From positions 24,031 through 88,030 of the forward strand of contig CALDTZ010000085.1 of assembly GCA_937924805.1 (NCBI GenBank): 64,000 nt of DNA, read 5' to 3'. A program made the translations under genes and the position numbers. How positions within the stretch are numbered: position 1 is the first letter of the stretch; every line of letters begins with the position of its first letter. Below the pieces are notes generated by a model that worked only from the letters and a program-made list of their open reading frames with translations, was not told the origin of the DNA and made no database searches. Below are positions 17,579-28,250 of this stretch, one piece after another. This stretch comes from an uncultured Saprospiraceae bacterium (GTDB taxonomy: Bacteria > Bacteroidota > Bacteroidia > Chitinophagales > Saprospiraceae).

Positions 17579-17594
17579 TGAAAAAAATTTCGAT

Positions 17595-19361
17595 ATGTAT
17601 AGATCGCATAATTGTGGAGAACTCAGAATTACTGACACGACAAAAGAAGTAACACTTAGTGGGTGGGTTCAAATTGGTAGAGATTTAGGAGGGTTAACAT
17701 TTGTAGATCTAAGAGATAGGTATGGTATTACGCAAGTCGTTTTTAACTTAGAAGAAAATGAAAACTTGTGTTTAGCTGCTAGAAAACTAGGGAGAGAGTT
17801 TGTAATTAGGGTTGTTGGTATTGTGAAAGAAAGATCAAATAAAAATCCAAATAGGCCGACAGGAGATATAGAAGTAGAAGCTTTATCGTTGGAGGTTCTT
17901 AATGCATCAAAAGTGCCTCCATTTACGATAGAAGAAGAAACAGATGGAGGTGAGGATATTCGAATGAATTATAGATACTTAGATATTCGAAGACCGAACG
18001 TAAGAGAAAATTTAATTTTCAGAAGTAATCTTGCTGTTTCAACTAGAGCCTATCTAGCTAATCAAGGTTTTATCGAAGTAGAAACACCAGTATTAATAAA
18101 AAGCACACCTGAAGGTGCTAGAGATTTTGTTGTTCCGAGTCGGATGAATGCCGGTCAATTTTATGCTTTACCACAATCTCCTCAGACATTCAAACAAATC
18201 TTGATGATAGCTGGAATGGATAAATATTTTCAAATTGTAAAATGCTTTAGAGATGAAGATTTGCGTGCTGATAGACAACCCGAATTTACACAAATAGATT
18301 GTGAAATGTCTTTTGTTACCCGTGATGAAGTGTTGGATACTTTTGAAGGTTTAACGAAACATTTATTCAAACAAATGCTTGATGTAACCCTTCATGATTT
18401 TCCAAAAATGTCCTACGATGAAGCGATGGAAAGATATGGATCTGACAAACCAGATATACGTTTTGGGATGGAATTTGTAGACCTCACAAAAAAAGCAAAA
18501 GGTCACGGATTTCCTGTTTTCGATAATAGTGAATTCGTAGTAGGAATTTGTGCAAAAGGCATTGCCGAATCTTATTCTAATAAAGATGTTAAAAAGCTAA
18601 CTGAGTGGATGCAAAGACCACAAATCGGTGCAAAAGGATTGGTTTATATCAAATATCTCCCTGGTGGTCAAGTCAAATCCTCTGTTGGTAAATTTTATAG
18701 TGATGAAGTATTATTAAGCTGGAAAGATGATTTTGATGCAGAAGAAGGCGATATTGTTTTTATATTATGTGGTGAAAAAGAAAAGACCCAAAAACAAACG
18801 AACGAGCTAAGATTAGAAATGGGGCGTCGATTAGAGTTAATGGATCCTGCTGAATTCAAACCACTTTGGGTTGTCGATTTTCCACTATTAGAATGGGATG
18901 AAGATTCCAACCGCTTCCATGCCATGCATCACCCTTTTACAGCACCTAAAAAAGAAGATGAAGAACGAATGCTTCTTGGTGATCATGAAACGATGAAAAA
19001 CTTACGAGCAGATGCTTACGATCTAGTCATAAATGGAGTGGAAATAGGTGGTGGATCTATTCGGATTCACGATCGAGATTTACAGTCTAGAAATTTTGAT
19101 CTATTGGGCTTTACAAAAGAAGAAGCTGAAGATCAGTTTGGGTTTTTGCTTGGGGCATTTGAATATGGTGCTCCTCCTCATGGTGGAATTGCTTTTGGTT
19201 TTGACAGATTATGTGCTGTTTTAAATGGCCAAAACTCGATAAGGGATTTTATTGCTTTTCCTAAAAACAACCAAGGAAGAGATATGATGATTGATTCTCC
19301 ATCCTACATTGATGATGAGCAAATGAAGGAATTGTCTTTGAAAACAACGATTGAAAAGTAG
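17595..19361 (+). CDS. aspS: Aspartyl-tRNA synthetase
   Basis: Class II aminoacyl-tRNA synthetase charging tRNA-Asp. The start was chosen at ATG 17595 ([11 protein letters not shown], the family's N-terminus), giving 588 residues; a longer frame begins at 17568 but overlaps a promoter box. Domains: N-terminal OB-fold anticodon-binding domain ([20 protein letters not shown]); class II motif 2 [18 protein letters not shown]; the bacterial GAD insertion around residues 280-415; and motif 3 [13 protein letters not shown] near the C-terminus. The bacterial-type insertion marks the AspRS rather than the AsxRS archaeal form. Neighbours are unrelated. Confidence 0.97.
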   Translation: MYRSHNCGELRITDTTKEVTLSGWVQIGRDLGGLTFVDLRDRYGITQVVFNLEENENLCLAARKLGREFVIRVVGIVKERSNKNPNRPTGDIEVEALSLEVLNASKVPPFTIEEETDGGEDIRMNYRYLDIRRPNVRENLIFRSNLAVSTRAYLANQGFIEVETPVLIKSTPEGARDFVVPSRMNAGQFYALPQSPQTFKQILMIAGMDKYFQIVKCFRDEDLRADRQPEFTQIDCEMSFVTRDEVLDTFEGLTKHLFKQMLDVTLHDFPKMSYDEAMERYGSDKPDIRFGMEFVDLTKKAKGHGFPVFDNSEFVVGICAKGIAESYSNKDVKKLTEWMQRPQIGAKGLVYIKYLPGGQVKSSVGKFYSDEVLLSWKDDFDAEEGDIVFILCGEKEKTQKQTNELRLEMGRRLELMDPAEFKPLWVVDFPLLEWDEDSNRFHAMHHPFTAPKKEDEERMLLGDHETMKNLRADAYDLVINGVEIGGGSIRIHDRDLQSRNFDLLGFTKEEAEDQFGFLLGAFEYGAPPHGGIAFGFDRLCAVLNGQNSIRDFIAFPKNNQGRDMMIDSPSYIDDEQMKELSLKTTIEK

Positions 19362-19414
19362 ACTAGGAAAAGAAGCAAGTCATTATATTTATGGCTACTT
19401 AAAGAGTTTTCTTT

Positions 19415-20785
19415 ATGAGCCATTTCCAAAAATCATTTCAAAACACTCGAACCATTGGGGCTATAAGCTTTTTGATTCTAATTGTTTTGTCTATTGTGTT
19501 TTGGAAAGAACGTGTCTTTCTTTTTGATAATGCCTATCAATTATTTTTGCTTTTTTGTGAAGAAAGAATTGAAGTTATGGCACATAGGTGGCCGGCTGCA
19601 ATTGTTCGTGTTGTACCTTTACTAGGCGTAAAACTTGGGCTTCCATTGATAATAATCGCTTTAAGTTTTTCCCTATCTTATATTTTTATTCATTTACTCT
19701 TTTTCTTTTTAATCCTTTGGGTCTTTAAAAACCCTACACTTGCTTTACTTCAAATAGCACTCATTTTCTTATTAACGTCTGAAGGTTTTTATTGGTGTAA
19801 CTCAGAACAAGCACAAGGGATGTCTGCCGTAATACTATTTGCAAGTATCGTTTCATATAATGATTATACATCAATTTTAAAAAAGTATCTATGGTTGATC
19901 TTTGGTGTTACCACCGTTATTTTTTATCATCCATTATTACTTTTTCCAGCTTTCTTTTTATTAGTCTTTGATCTTTTAGAGAAAAAGGATTCGTCTTTGT
20001 ACAGATTACTTGCGATTGGATTGTTAATCTTAGGTTGGATACTCAAAAGATCTTTCTTTGTAAATTGGTATGATACGGCTAAATCCGAAGCATTTGAACG
20101 GCACTTTGAAACTTGGGTCTTTCAAATGCATAAAATTCCATCGCTTGATTTTTTTATCAATGAATTATTCGTAAAATATCACTTCTTTGTTCTTGGTTTA
20201 ATTGTAAGTCTAATTTTACTACTAATTAAAAAAAGGTGGTTACCTATTTTGCTTGTCATCGGTGCTATTCTCGTTTATTTAACCATTGTATTATTAGGTA
20301 ATCCTGCACCAAAAAATTCCTTTTATGTTGAAATTAATTTCTACACATTAGGTGTCTTTGTCTTTTATCCGATCTTATTTTATTTAACAGACAAACAACG
20401 ATCTAGCTCTTTATTTTTGATTGTGTTTTCTGCTTTATTGTTATTTTCCACAGTAAGAATAATTTCATTTTCCCATTTATTTACACAACGAATTGAGTGG
20501 ATTAACGATGTTTTACCGACACTTGAATGTAACAAAACCTATATAAGAGACGATCAATATCCAAAAGAAATCAAAATGTTAACCTGGTCTATCGCATATG
20601 AAACAATGCTCCATAGCTCTAGTTATAAAGAAAATAAGAGTATCCATCCATTTATAAAAAAGTATGAATCTAAATATCGTTTCGACCTATTCGTCACTTC
20701 CTTTAATGTATTAAATGTACCTTTTGTAAATAATAAATATTTTGAATTACCTACCGGAGATTATTGTCCATACATTCAAAAATAA
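19415..20785 (+). CDS. Multi-pass membrane protein, unknown function
   Basis: 456 residues with about 10-11 hydrophobic helices (for example residues 16-31, 65-83, 90-104, 108-120, 134-147, 157-176, 196-209, 250-268). The C-terminal ~80 residues look soluble and hydrophilic (DVLPTLECNKTYIRDDQYPKE). The overall plan of N-terminal membrane bundle and outer C-terminal segment is reminiscent of GT-C-type or PMT-like membrane proteins, but no catalytic motif (for example an early DD or ED loop motif) is recognised. It lies about 50 bp after aspS and could be read through from it. It ends 4 bp before a convergent DUF5916 gene. Confidence 0.6.
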   Translation: MSHFQKSFQNTRTIGAISFLILIVLSIVFWKERVFLFDNAYQLFLLFCEERIEVMAHRWPAAIVRVVPLLGVKLGLPLIIIALSFSLSYIFIHLLFFFLILWVFKNPTLALLQIALIFLLTSEGFYWCNSEQAQGMSAVILFASIVSYNDYTSILKKYLWLIFGVTTVIFYHPLLLFPAFFLLVFDLLEKKDSSLYRLLAIGLLILGWILKRSFFVNWYDTAKSEAFERHFETWVFQMHKIPSLDFFINELFVKYHFFVLGLIVSLILLLIKKRWLPILLVIGAILVYLTIVLLGNPAPKNSFYVEINFYTLGVFVFYPILFYLTDKQRSSSLFLIVFSALLLFSTVRIISFSHLFTQRIEWINDVLPTLECNKTYIRDDQYPKEIKMLTWSIAYETMLHSSSYKENKSIHPFIKKYESKYRFDLFVTSFNVLNVPFVNNKYFELPTGDYCPYIQK

Positions 20786-20789
20786 CCAC

Positions 20790-23237
20790 TTATTTTAAAG
20801 AATTTTTTAGTTGATAATAATCTAAAAAATATAACACCTTTAGAGATATTGTGTGATAATTATAATTATCAAATACGTTTTGGAGATTCGTAACATAGTT
20901 TTCGTTTATGACATTGTCAGAAGTAAAGGCATTACTTTGATAAGTAAAAACAATATCACTTCCAGGTGCAAAACGCCATTGGTAGTTGAAATCTATATTG
21001 AAAAAATTTGTGTTTGAATTGTATTCATTTCTCAAAGCATCTACTTCTTGATCGTTGAGCTCTTTAACATTACCGTCTTTTTCTAAACTCAATAATTTTG
21101 TATAGTTCACGCGATCCCAGTAGTGCCTCAATCTAAAATTGGCAAACATTTTATTTGTAAAAATGTACTGAAACTGGATTCCATTTTCCAAAATATTTCG
21201 ATTTCTTCGACCAAAAGCAATATCGGTCTCGTCTGATAAAAACCCAATATCTACGATATTTTCTTTATTAATAAAGCCTTCATCTCCGGTTAGTCCTTGA
21301 ATTTCAGTGCTTAATATTATAAGTGCATTGTTTGCCATTTGCCATCTAGGTGAGATATTTAAACTGTACGTATTTCTATTTTTTTGATTTGAGAATTGAA
21401 TACTTGAAAAAATATCAATAGCTAATTTCTTGCTATAATTCGTAGAAATAAAAGGTCGAAAAGTAATTGAAGATGGTCTTTTATAGAACCGACTAAAATC
21501 ACTTGTTCTTGGTTCAAAATAATCGTGGGTTGGTAGTGGGTTTAGTGCTGCATTATATCCAAAACCAAAGAATTTTGAGGTAAACCAAAAACCTCCATTT
21601 TCAATCGTCCACCAATTATATTTAAAAGGTTGGTGTATTGCACTATAACCAAAAGCTAACCAATTATTATATCTAGCTAACTTTTCGTTTTTTGGGGCAT
21701 ATTCATTGTAGGATATTTCAGTAAAAATCGTCCTTTCATTGGGACTTCTAAGAAAACCAAGATCATTGGGGTTGTATGAAGCACTTTCAACATTAAGATT
21801 GACACCATATGTTATTTTTCCTTTTATTTCTCCCAAATTTAAATCGTAAGCATATCCAAGATCTGTTTTATCTGAGTAATACAATTGACTCAAGCCTGCA
21901 CCTCCCGATATTTCATAGGTTTGACTACTGTCTCTTACTTGAAACCGTGTTCCTGTTACATTTGCATCATAAGCACCAGATCCTTCTCTTAAAACACTTG
22001 TATTCAATAAACTTACAAAACTATTGTGTTTAAGGTTTTGGTCTACGACTAAGACGTTATAGTTTGTTAAAGGGTTCGCTAGTACTTTATTAACACCTCC
22101 TTCATGATCTATGATTTCTGCAAATTCTCTTGATTCTACTGCATTAAAAAAACCAATACCAGTACCTGATGTCATACGTCCAGAGACTTTCGTTGCATTT
22201 ATCAATTGTGAGGTAGATGAAAGATTTACTTGATCTGTTTCATCCGCACGATCATAAATGTTGTTACTATAAAATGGTGTGCCACCAATCCTTCTGGAGT
22301 AGAAAAAATTACCTCTATTAAACAATTCTGTCCCTTCGGTAAAAAAAGGTCTATTTTCATCGAATTGGACTTCAAATGGAGATAAATTATTAACTCTATC
22401 ATCCGTTCTCACTTGACTAAAATCTGGTATAATCGTCATATCCAATGTAAAAGCATCATTAATTCCATATTTTAAATCCATCCCGGCACCATAAAATTGA
22501 GACGAGTTCCCTTCACTAAATTCTTGACCTAAAACAACAAAAGGCGTAAGTGATAATCGAAGGGGAGATTCGATTTCTTTGATACCTTTTAATAAACCTG
22601 ACTGAATCACAAAACCATCAATATCTGGATCTATTTGATTCCAAAATGATTTCACCCTAGTTCTTCTAATATATCTTCCAAAATTTACGTACCATTCTTG
22701 AACTTCCGATTTTGGAAATCGAATTGCAGAATAAGGGATTTTCATTTCCAAAGACCAACCTTCTTTCGTAATAATAACTTCGCTCTCCCATACCGCATCC
22801 CAGCTAAATTCCTCTCCATCATTAATATACTTAAGATCAATCTGACTTCCTCCAGCTGTCAGACCAAATCCAAGTCCATTTAAACCATCTTTATAGGTGT
22901 CGAGAATAAAGAAGAACCAGTCTCCATTTCTAATTTCATCTCTTGCAGTAAGATCATTCCTAATTTCACCTGGTGATGGGTCAAATAATGTTGCCCCTAT
23001 ATAAATGGCTTCATCATCATAAAGCACTTGTACTTCAGAGGTAAAGGCAGCATCTTGTCCGGACTCCGGTTCTAATTCTATAAAATCTTTTGCTATTTCA
23101 GCGTTTTTCCAAGAGATTTCATCCAGGTTACCATCTATTTTTATAGACTCATTACATAAAGTGGTATTTAATTCTTTTTGGGAAGAAAGAAAAAATGAAT
23201 AACTCATGAGTAAGAGCAGAAATGATACCTTTTTCAT
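20790..23237 (-). CDS. DUF5916 outer-membrane protein with N-terminal CBM9-like domain (copy 2)
   Basis: 815 residues with the same architecture as the protein at 10886-13345: signal peptide (to about LSSQ), CBM9-like domain (SIKIDGNLDEISWKNAE, VQVLYDDEAIYIGATLF, WSLEMKIPYSAIRFP), then DUF5916 and barrel (NDAFTLDMTIIPDFSQVRTD, RPFFTEGTELFNRGN, WRFAPGSDIVFTYQ). The two are clearly paralogues, identical in many family motifs but divergent in the strand regions. It ends 4 bp from the convergent membrane protein gene, with no terminator in between. Function unestablished. Confidence 0.87.
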   Translation of the reverse strand: MKKVSFLLLLMSYSFFLSSQKELNTTLCNESIKIDGNLDEISWKNAEIAKDFIELEPESGQDAAFTSEVQVLYDDEAIYIGATLFDPSPGEIRNDLTARDEIRNGDWFFFILDTYKDGLNGLGFGLTAGGSQIDLKYINDGEEFSWDAVWESEVIITKEGWSLEMKIPYSAIRFPKSEVQEWYVNFGRYIRRTRVKSFWNQIDPDIDGFVIQSGLLKGIKEIESPLRLSLTPFVVLGQEFSEGNSSQFYGAGMDLKYGINDAFTLDMTIIPDFSQVRTDDRVNNLSPFEVQFDENRPFFTEGTELFNRGNFFYSRRIGGTPFYSNNIYDRADETDQVNLSSTSQLINATKVSGRMTSGTGIGFFNAVESREFAEIIDHEGGVNKVLANPLTNYNVLVVDQNLKHNSFVSLLNTSVLREGSGAYDANVTGTRFQVRDSSQTYEISGGAGLSQLYYSDKTDLGYAYDLNLGEIKGKITYGVNLNVESASYNPNDLGFLRSPNERTIFTEISYNEYAPKNEKLARYNNWLAFGYSAIHQPFKYNWWTIENGGFWFTSKFFGFGYNAALNPLPTHDYFEPRTSDFSRFYKRPSSITFRPFISTNYSKKLAIDIFSSIQFSNQKNRNTYSLNISPRWQMANNALIILSTEIQGLTGDEGFINKENIVDIGFLSDETDIAFGRRNRNILENGIQFQYIFTNKMFANFRLRHYWDRVNYTKLLSLEKDGNVKELNDQEVDALRNEYNSNTNFFNIDFNYQWRFAPGSDIVFTYQSNAFTSDNVINENYVTNLQNVFDNYNYHTISLKVLYFLDYYQLKNSLK

Positions 23238-23259
23238 AATATTTATGCTAAATAAAACA

Positions 23260-23267
23260 CAAAACTA
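23260..23267 (-). promoter_or_regulatory. Candidate -7 box upstream of DUF5916 copy 2
   Basis: On the minus strand this reads TAGTTTTG, matching TAnnTTTG, 22 bp before the start codon. No -33 element is seen at standard spacing, so it is only a candidate. Confidence 0.4.
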
Positions 23268-23312
23268 CATATGAAAATCAAATCGAACGAAAATTTTCGA
23301 CTAACGTATTAA

Positions 23313-24662
23313 TTAGCAGTCAGAAAGGTTAAGGCTTACATCGGGAAATGGATCATTGATTGCTTTTAGAACATCCGCTTTCCTATTTTTTATCCAATTT
23401 TTAACCTTTTCCACTTTCTGGTCATATTCACTGTCAGATTGAGCAGATTTTATTTGAATTGATAATACATCAACCAAATTAATTAATTCAGTCTCGTCCC
23501 AAATGCTTGTTATAATGAATTCCAATTCTGATTTTAGTAACACTTGCATTTCTATGTCATTGGATAAAACACGTGCTAAATGAGATTTTGTAAAGCCTTT
23601 TATGACACTGTTATCTTTATTGTTACGAAACGCGTCATAAGAGCCGATACCCCAAGGAATAAAATGTGCTCGATCATTATCTAGTGGATTAAAATATACA
23701 TAAAAATTATTTTGATTAGCTGTGTAGCCATCTTTGTGATTGGTAATAATCTCTAGTGCCCAAAACCGAATAAAAGATTCGAGGTTAATATATTCGCTTA
23801 ATTTATTTACTATCCCTGGATCTCCTTGTTCAATTATTTCACTGATTGCAGATAATTTTCCACGGGATGGATCTGTATTACTCGTTTTTGGTTCCCATCG
23901 ATTTAACCAATTTACATTAAAATCCACTAAAGCCCCTTCATAAAGATCACCCGTATTTTCTCCATATCTATTTTTTAAAAATACCTTTTTGACAGGTTCG
24001 ACATTGGAATAGGGGCCAAAAGGTTCGTTGTTTAAACTTACATTTGCCAAATTACACCTAGGAGAAGGATAGTTTATTTTATTAAAAATATGATACATCA
24101 AAGTAGAAACTATTCTCGTTTCGTCTTCAGAATTATTATTGAATGTCATTCGTTCTACTGAGCCAAAAAATTGATCATCAACAAATTTGTCCGTTTTAAT
24201 TTTAAAGGAAGGAGCAGATGAAAATAATGAACCTATTAATCCTTTCTTACGTATACCAACATCCAAAAGGTTTTTACCATTTATATTAATATTTGCTTTG
24301 TACCAAATAAATTCGTTTGGCCACGGTTCTTCACAATTATCAATCATATACTCTAATTCTTCAACCACCGCCTTTTCATTTGAGGCACTAACTCCAAATC
24401 TAGAGTCATCTTTAAGACTTTTAAGATCATCCTCTTTCATTGTTACTTCTACACAATGCATAATTTCAGTACTAAAACTTAGAAAGTCTGTAGGTAGAAT
24501 TTCTTGGTCTTCCCCCGTTTGACATAAAATGCCATCCGGTCTATCTTCCCAAGTTATTAATTGCTCAATCAATAAACTCCTAAAATCACCACAAGAAGAT
24601 TGAATACATAAAATGCTTATGAGATAAATGAAAATCAATCGTGAAAATACTTTTGGATTCAT
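23313..24662 (-). CDS. CotH-like kinase-fold lipoprotein
   Basis: 449 residues with a lipoprotein signal ending CIQSSC, so probably membrane-anchored. From about residue 70 it follows the CotH family (PF08757): VEVTMKEDDLKSLK, INGKNLLDVGIRKKGL, FKIKTDKF, MTFNNNSEDETRI, VFLKNRYGENTGDLYEG, WALEIITNHKDGY, NNFYVYFNP. CotH proteins are atypical secreted protein kinases. The HxDG part is present (HKDG), but the usual PW-x-x-D metal motif appears as PWGIGSYD, so the second Asp is displaced. Catalytic activity is therefore uncertain. The next gene on this strand is DUF5916 copy 2, 75 bp away, and has its own candidate promoter. Confidence 0.78.
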   Translation of the reverse strand: MNPKVFSRLIFIYLISILCIQSSCGDFRSLLIEQLITWEDRPDGILCQTGEDQEILPTDFLSFSTEIMHCVEVTMKEDDLKSLKDDSRFGVSASNEKAVVEELEYMIDNCEEPWPNEFIWYKANININGKNLLDVGIRKKGLIGSLFSSAPSFKIKTDKFVDDQFFGSVERMTFNNNSEDETRIVSTLMYHIFNKINYPSPRCNLANVSLNNEPFGPYSNVEPVKKVFLKNRYGENTGDLYEGALVDFNVNWLNRWEPKTSNTDPSRGKLSAISEIIEQGDPGIVNKLSEYINLESFIRFWALEIITNHKDGYTANQNNFYVYFNPLDNDRAHFIPWGIGSYDAFRNNKDNSVIKGFTKSHLARVLSNDIEMQVLLKSELEFIITSIWDETELINLVDVLSIQIKSAQSDSEYDQKVEKVKNWIKNRKADVLKAINDPFPDVSLNLSDC

Positions 24663-24781
24663 TGCGTATTTTTAGGTGTGTGCTAACATTATTTTTAAGC
24701 TAACAAAAATCGCATGCATGTTAAGCACTATATTTCTTTCTTATTTCTACGAATATCAATAAATTTAGTAAAATTATAGCA

Positions 24782-26011
24782 ATGAGTCTTATTGAAATGA
24801 AAGTTCCTGTCATAGGAGAGTCTATTACAGAAGTTACATTATCCCAGTGGTTAAAACAAGATGGTGAATATGTAGAAATAGATGAACCTATATGTGAGTT
24901 TGAATCTGATAAGGCTACGTTAGAATTTCCTGCTGAAGCAGCTGGTATTATCGTTCATGTTGCAGCTGAAGGTGATGATCTAGAAATTGGTGCACTCGTT
25001 GCTAAAATTGATACAAGTGCTGCAAAGCCAACAAAGACCAAACCTACATCAACACCCGCTACGACAACTAAACCGTCTGAACCTCAAAGCGTTCCTCCGG
25101 TTTCAACATCTACTCCTCCTGTGCAAAACGATAGTTATGCTAAAGGACACCCGTCACCGAGTGCTTCTAAAATATTAAACGAAAAAGGTATCAATCCATC
25201 TTCCGTTGCAGGTTCTGGTAAAGATGGACGAATTACAAAAGCAGATGCCTTAGTTGCTCAATCTACGACGAATACTTCAAGTGAACCATCAACTCCTGTA
25301 ACCAATAACTCAAGAAACAGTTATCGTAAAAAAATGAGCAGGATGCGAAGAACCATTGCATCTAGATTAGTTGAAGCAAAGAATGAAACTGCAATGTTAA
25401 CTACGTTCAATGAAGTAGATTTAACTGAAATAATGAAACTTCGTAAAACGTATCAAGAAAGATTCGTTGAAAAATATGGCATAAAACTCGGGTTTATGTC
25501 CTTATTTGCAAAAGCATGTGCACATGTACTTATGGAAATGCCAGAAGTAAATGCTATGCTTGATGGAAATGAAATTATTTATCATGAATATGCGGATATT
25601 TCAATTGCGATTTCAACAGAAACAGGATTGGTTGTACCTCCAGTTCATAATGTTGAATCTTTACCCTTTCATGAGATAGAAAAAAAGATAAAAGCACTAG
25701 CCGTAAAAGCAAGAGAAGGAAGTTTGACACTTGATGAAATGAAAGGGGGAACTTTCACGATTACCAATGGAGGTGTCTTTGGTTCAATGATGAGTACACC
25801 AATTATTAATCGGCCTCAGTCTGCTATTCTAGGTATGCATACGATTCAACAAAGACCAATGGCTGTTGATGGTGAAGTAAAGATTCGACCTATGATGTAC
25901 TTAGCATTATCTTACGATCATCGAGTGATTGATGGAAGTTCGTCTGTAAGGTTTTTAGTAAAAGTGAAAAAACTATTAGAAGATCCAACGACGCTTCTCA
26001 TGGGGCTATAA
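24782..26011 (+). CDS. sucB: Dihydrolipoyl succinyltransferase, E2 of 2-oxoglutarate dehydrogenase
   Basis: 409 residues. The N-terminal lipoyl domain carries the modified Lys in ESDKATLEF (~residue 44). A Thr/Pro/Ser-rich linker (~80-115) is followed by the E1/E3-binding domain [20 protein letters not shown] and KDGRITKAD, a second linker, then the catalytic domain with [11 protein letters not shown] containing the catalytic His. The [18 protein letters not shown] opening is characteristic of the succinyl type. sucA is not adjacent, so it must be encoded elsewhere. The downstream membrane protein gene is 55 bp away on the same strand. Confidence 0.94.
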   Translation: MSLIEMKVPVIGESITEVTLSQWLKQDGEYVEIDEPICEFESDKATLEFPAEAAGIIVHVAAEGDDLEIGALVAKIDTSAAKPTKTKPTSTPATTTKPSEPQSVPPVSTSTPPVQNDSYAKGHPSPSASKILNEKGINPSSVAGSGKDGRITKADALVAQSTTNTSSEPSTPVTNNSRNSYRKKMSRMRRTIASRLVEAKNETAMLTTFNEVDLTEIMKLRKTYQERFVEKYGIKLGFMSLFAKACAHVLMEMPEVNAMLDGNEIIYHEYADISIAISTETGLVVPPVHNVESLPFHEIEKKIKALAVKAREGSLTLDEMKGGTFTITNGGVFGSMMSTPIINRPQSAILGMHTIQQRPMAVDGEVKIRPMMYLALSYDHRVIDGSSSVRFLVKVKKLLEDPTTLLMGL

Positions 26012-26066
26012 AATAGATCAATACATTAATCTATTTCTACTTACTTTTATTGGAAATAAATAGAAT

Positions 26067-26576
26067 ATGACACTCGGAGAATTTTTTGATCTTACTTCTA
26101 CAAACCCTGCTATTGTAATCTATTACTGTGTTGCTATTCCTCTTATTGCAGGCGTAATCAATTTTATTAGTGGGCACGAAGGAAGTATTTCTCCATGGAA
26201 GTATTTTTACAGTACACTTATCTTTCTTGTTTGTATACCGGGTGTTTTTGCTGTTTTCTTAAATATTTACCAATTCTTATTTGAAAGGACGCCAATTCTA
26301 GACACTAACATTTATACCCAGATTCTACCGATTCTATTGATGTTTATAACTCTATTTATTATTAAATCTAATGTAGAATTTTGTGATATTCCTGGCTTTG
26401 ACAAGTTATCGAGCTTCATTACGATCATTTCAGTTATAACAATCTTAATGTGGTTTGCTGATAAAACACGAATATTAGCCATCTCCTTTACTTACTTGCC
26501 TATTCAGTATATAGTGCTAATGTTTATAGCTTTATATATCTTTTTTAGGTTTGCTTTAAAGAAAATAATAAAATAG
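26067..26576 (+). CDS. Small multi-pass membrane protein, unknown function
   Basis: 169 residues with about five hydrophobic segments (residues 16-33, 45-68, 81-96, 112-130, 139-160). No signal peptide or soluble domain and no recognised family motif. It follows sucB by 55 bp on the same strand and ends 12 bp from convergent pyrH. Codon use and the clean frame suggest a real gene. Possibly a Bacteroidota-specific conserved membrane protein; no function is proposed. Confidence 0.6.
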   Translation: MTLGEFFDLTSTNPAIVIYYCVAIPLIAGVINFISGHEGSISPWKYFYSTLIFLVCIPGVFAVFLNIYQFLFERTPILDTNIYTQILPILLMFITLFIIKSNVEFCDIPGFDKLSSFITIISVITILMWFADKTRILAISFTYLPIQYIVLMFIALYIFFRFALKKIIK

Positions 26577-26588
26577 TTACAAACAAAC

Positions 26589-27299
26589 TTATTTATAAAC
26601 TACGGTTCCTATTGATTCGCCAAGGGCCACCTTGAGTAGGTTTCCTTTTTTGCGAATATCAAAAACAACAATTGGCTTATTGTTTTCTTGACAAAGTGTA
26701 AATGCTGTCATATCCATGATTTGAAGTCCCTTAGAGATAACTTCTGAAAAGGAAATTTTGTCAAACTTTTTAGCTCCAGGGTTTTTCTCTGGATCAGAGT
26801 CATAGATACCATCAACCCTAGTTCCTTTAAGCAATACATCCGCTCCTATCTCATTAGCTCTTAGAGCTGCTGCTGAGTCTGTAGTAAAATAAGGACTTCC
26901 GGTACCCGCTGAAAAGATAACGACTCTACCTTTCTCTACATGACGAATTGCTTTTCGTCGAATGTATGGTTCTGCTATCTCTTGCATATCTATTGCTGTT
27001 ACTAATCTAGTATAAACACCTTCGGTCTCAAGTGCGCTTTGAAGAGCCATACCATTGATACAGGTCGCCAACATCCCCATATAGTCTCCAGTAACTCTTT
27101 CTATACCACTATCCGTTGCCTGTAGGCCTCTAAAAATATTACCGCCACCAATTACGATAGCAACTTCGATTTTTTCTTCAACTAACGGTTTAATTTCTTG
27201 AGCATATAATTTTAACATTTTAGGAGAAATACCAAAGCTTTTTTCGCCCATCAATGATTCTCCACTCAACTTAATAAGTACTCTTTTATATTTTGCCAT
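26589..27299 (-). CDS. pyrH: UMP kinase
   Basis: Hexameric bacterial UMP kinase of the amino-acid-kinase fold, phosphorylating UMP to UDP. 236 residues. Seen: [13 protein letters not shown] at the N-terminus, [10 protein letters not shown] (phosphate loop), [16 protein letters not shown], and [18 protein letters not shown] near the middle with the Asp/Thr pair of the UMP site. Encoded downstream of tsf on the same strand but separated by a strong terminator, so it probably has its own promoter. frr, often next in other bacteria, is not adjacent. Confidence 0.96.
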   Translation of the reverse strand: MAKYKRVLIKLSGESLMGEKSFGISPKMLKLYAQEIKPLVEEKIEVAIVIGGGNIFRGLQATDSGIERVTGDYMGMLATCINGMALQSALETEGVYTRLVTAIDMQEIAEPYIRRKAIRHVEKGRVVIFSAGTGSPYFTTDSAAALRANEIGADVLLKGTRVDGIYDSDPEKNPGAKKFDKISFSEVISKGLQIMDMTAFTLCQENNKPIVVFDIRKKGNLLKVALGESIGTVVYK

Positions 27300-27341
27300 A
27301 GCTATTCATCGTATGTCTATACCTCGAAACCAAATTTGTTA

Positions 27342-27371
27342 TATAAAAAAAGCGGCTCATGAGAGCCGCTT
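27342..27371 (-). terminator. Intrinsic terminator after tsf
   Basis: Perfect 9-bp stem AAGCGGCTC / GAGCCGCTT (27350-27358 with 27363-27371) and a 4-nt loop. On the minus strand it is followed by a run of seven Ts. It closes the rplM-rpsI-rpsB-tsf operon just past the tsf stop. Confidence 0.92.
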
Positions 27372-27377
27372 AATATT

Positions 27378-28223
27378 TTATCCTAAAGAAACATGTTTGA
27401 AATCTACAACTGTTAGATTGGGATCTATACTTTGTAGATACGCACTGATGTTCATCTTTGTATCTTTCACGTAAGCTTGATTCAAAAGTGTTTTCTCTTT
27501 GAAAAACTTATTCAATTTACCTGCTGCAATCTTCTCCAATAGTTCTTCTGGTTTCCCAGCCTTTCTCGCTATTTCTTTTCCTATTTCTATTTCTTTCTCA
27601 ATAATCGCGCTATCAATTCCATCTTTATCAACTGCAATAGGGTGCATAGCTGCTACTTGCATAGCTACATTCTTTCCTGGTTCAACGATATGTGGCCCTT
27701 CAACATTAAAACTTACAATAACAGCAGCTCTATACCCCATATGTATATAAGGAATTACCTGACCCTCACCAGCAGCAGTTACAAGTTTTTCGTATTTGCT
27801 TACCTCTACTTTTTCTCCAATAACTCCTACTTGTTCAATTATCTTCTCTCCTATTGTTATTCCTTTATAATCCATTGCTAATAAATCCTCAGTTGTTTCA
27901 GGAAGTTTTGACAATGCTATTTCAGCAATTTCTTTAGCGAAATTGACAAAATCATCATTTTTAGCAACGAAATCTGTTTCACAACCAAGTCTCACAATAA
28001 CTCCGTTGTTTCTATTACTTGATGTAAGTGCAATTACAACACCTTCTTTAGCTTCTCTATCAGCTCTTTTATCGGACATTTTTTGTCCCTTCTTTCTTAA
28101 GTACTCAATTGCTTTATCAAAGTCTCCGCCTGATTCAGACAATGCTTTTTTGCAATCCATCATACCAGCGCCTGAAGTGTCACGCAATTTCTTTACGTCG
28201 CTTGCTGAAATTTTAACGTCCAT
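27378..28223 (-). CDS. tsf: Translation elongation factor Ts
   Basis: Guanine-nucleotide exchange factor for EF-Tu. 281 residues, normal length. The N-terminal UBA-like domain is visible as VKKLRDTSGAGMMDCKKALSES, and the core has the signature GCETDFVAKNDDFVNFA, with the Asp-Phe pair that intrudes into EF-Tu. The C-terminal subdomain ends in AYLQSIDPNLTVVDF. It is separated from rpsB by 27 bp and is the last gene of the ribosomal operon, followed directly by a strong terminator. Confidence 0.97.
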   Translation of the reverse strand: MDVKISASDVKKLRDTSGAGMMDCKKALSESGGDFDKAIEYLRKKGQKMSDKRADREAKEGVVIALTSSNRNNGVIVRLGCETDFVAKNDDFVNFAKEIAEIALSKLPETTEDLLAMDYKGITIGEKIIEQVGVIGEKVEVSKYEKLVTAAGEGQVIPYIHMGYRAAVIVSFNVEGPHIVEPGKNVAMQVAAMHPIAVDKDGIDSAIIEKEIEIGKEIARKAGKPEELLEKIAAGKLNKFFKEKTLLNQAYVKDTKMNISAYLQSIDPNLTVVDFKHVSLG

Positions 28224-28250
28224 TTATTTATTTCTTTAATTATTTATTAA

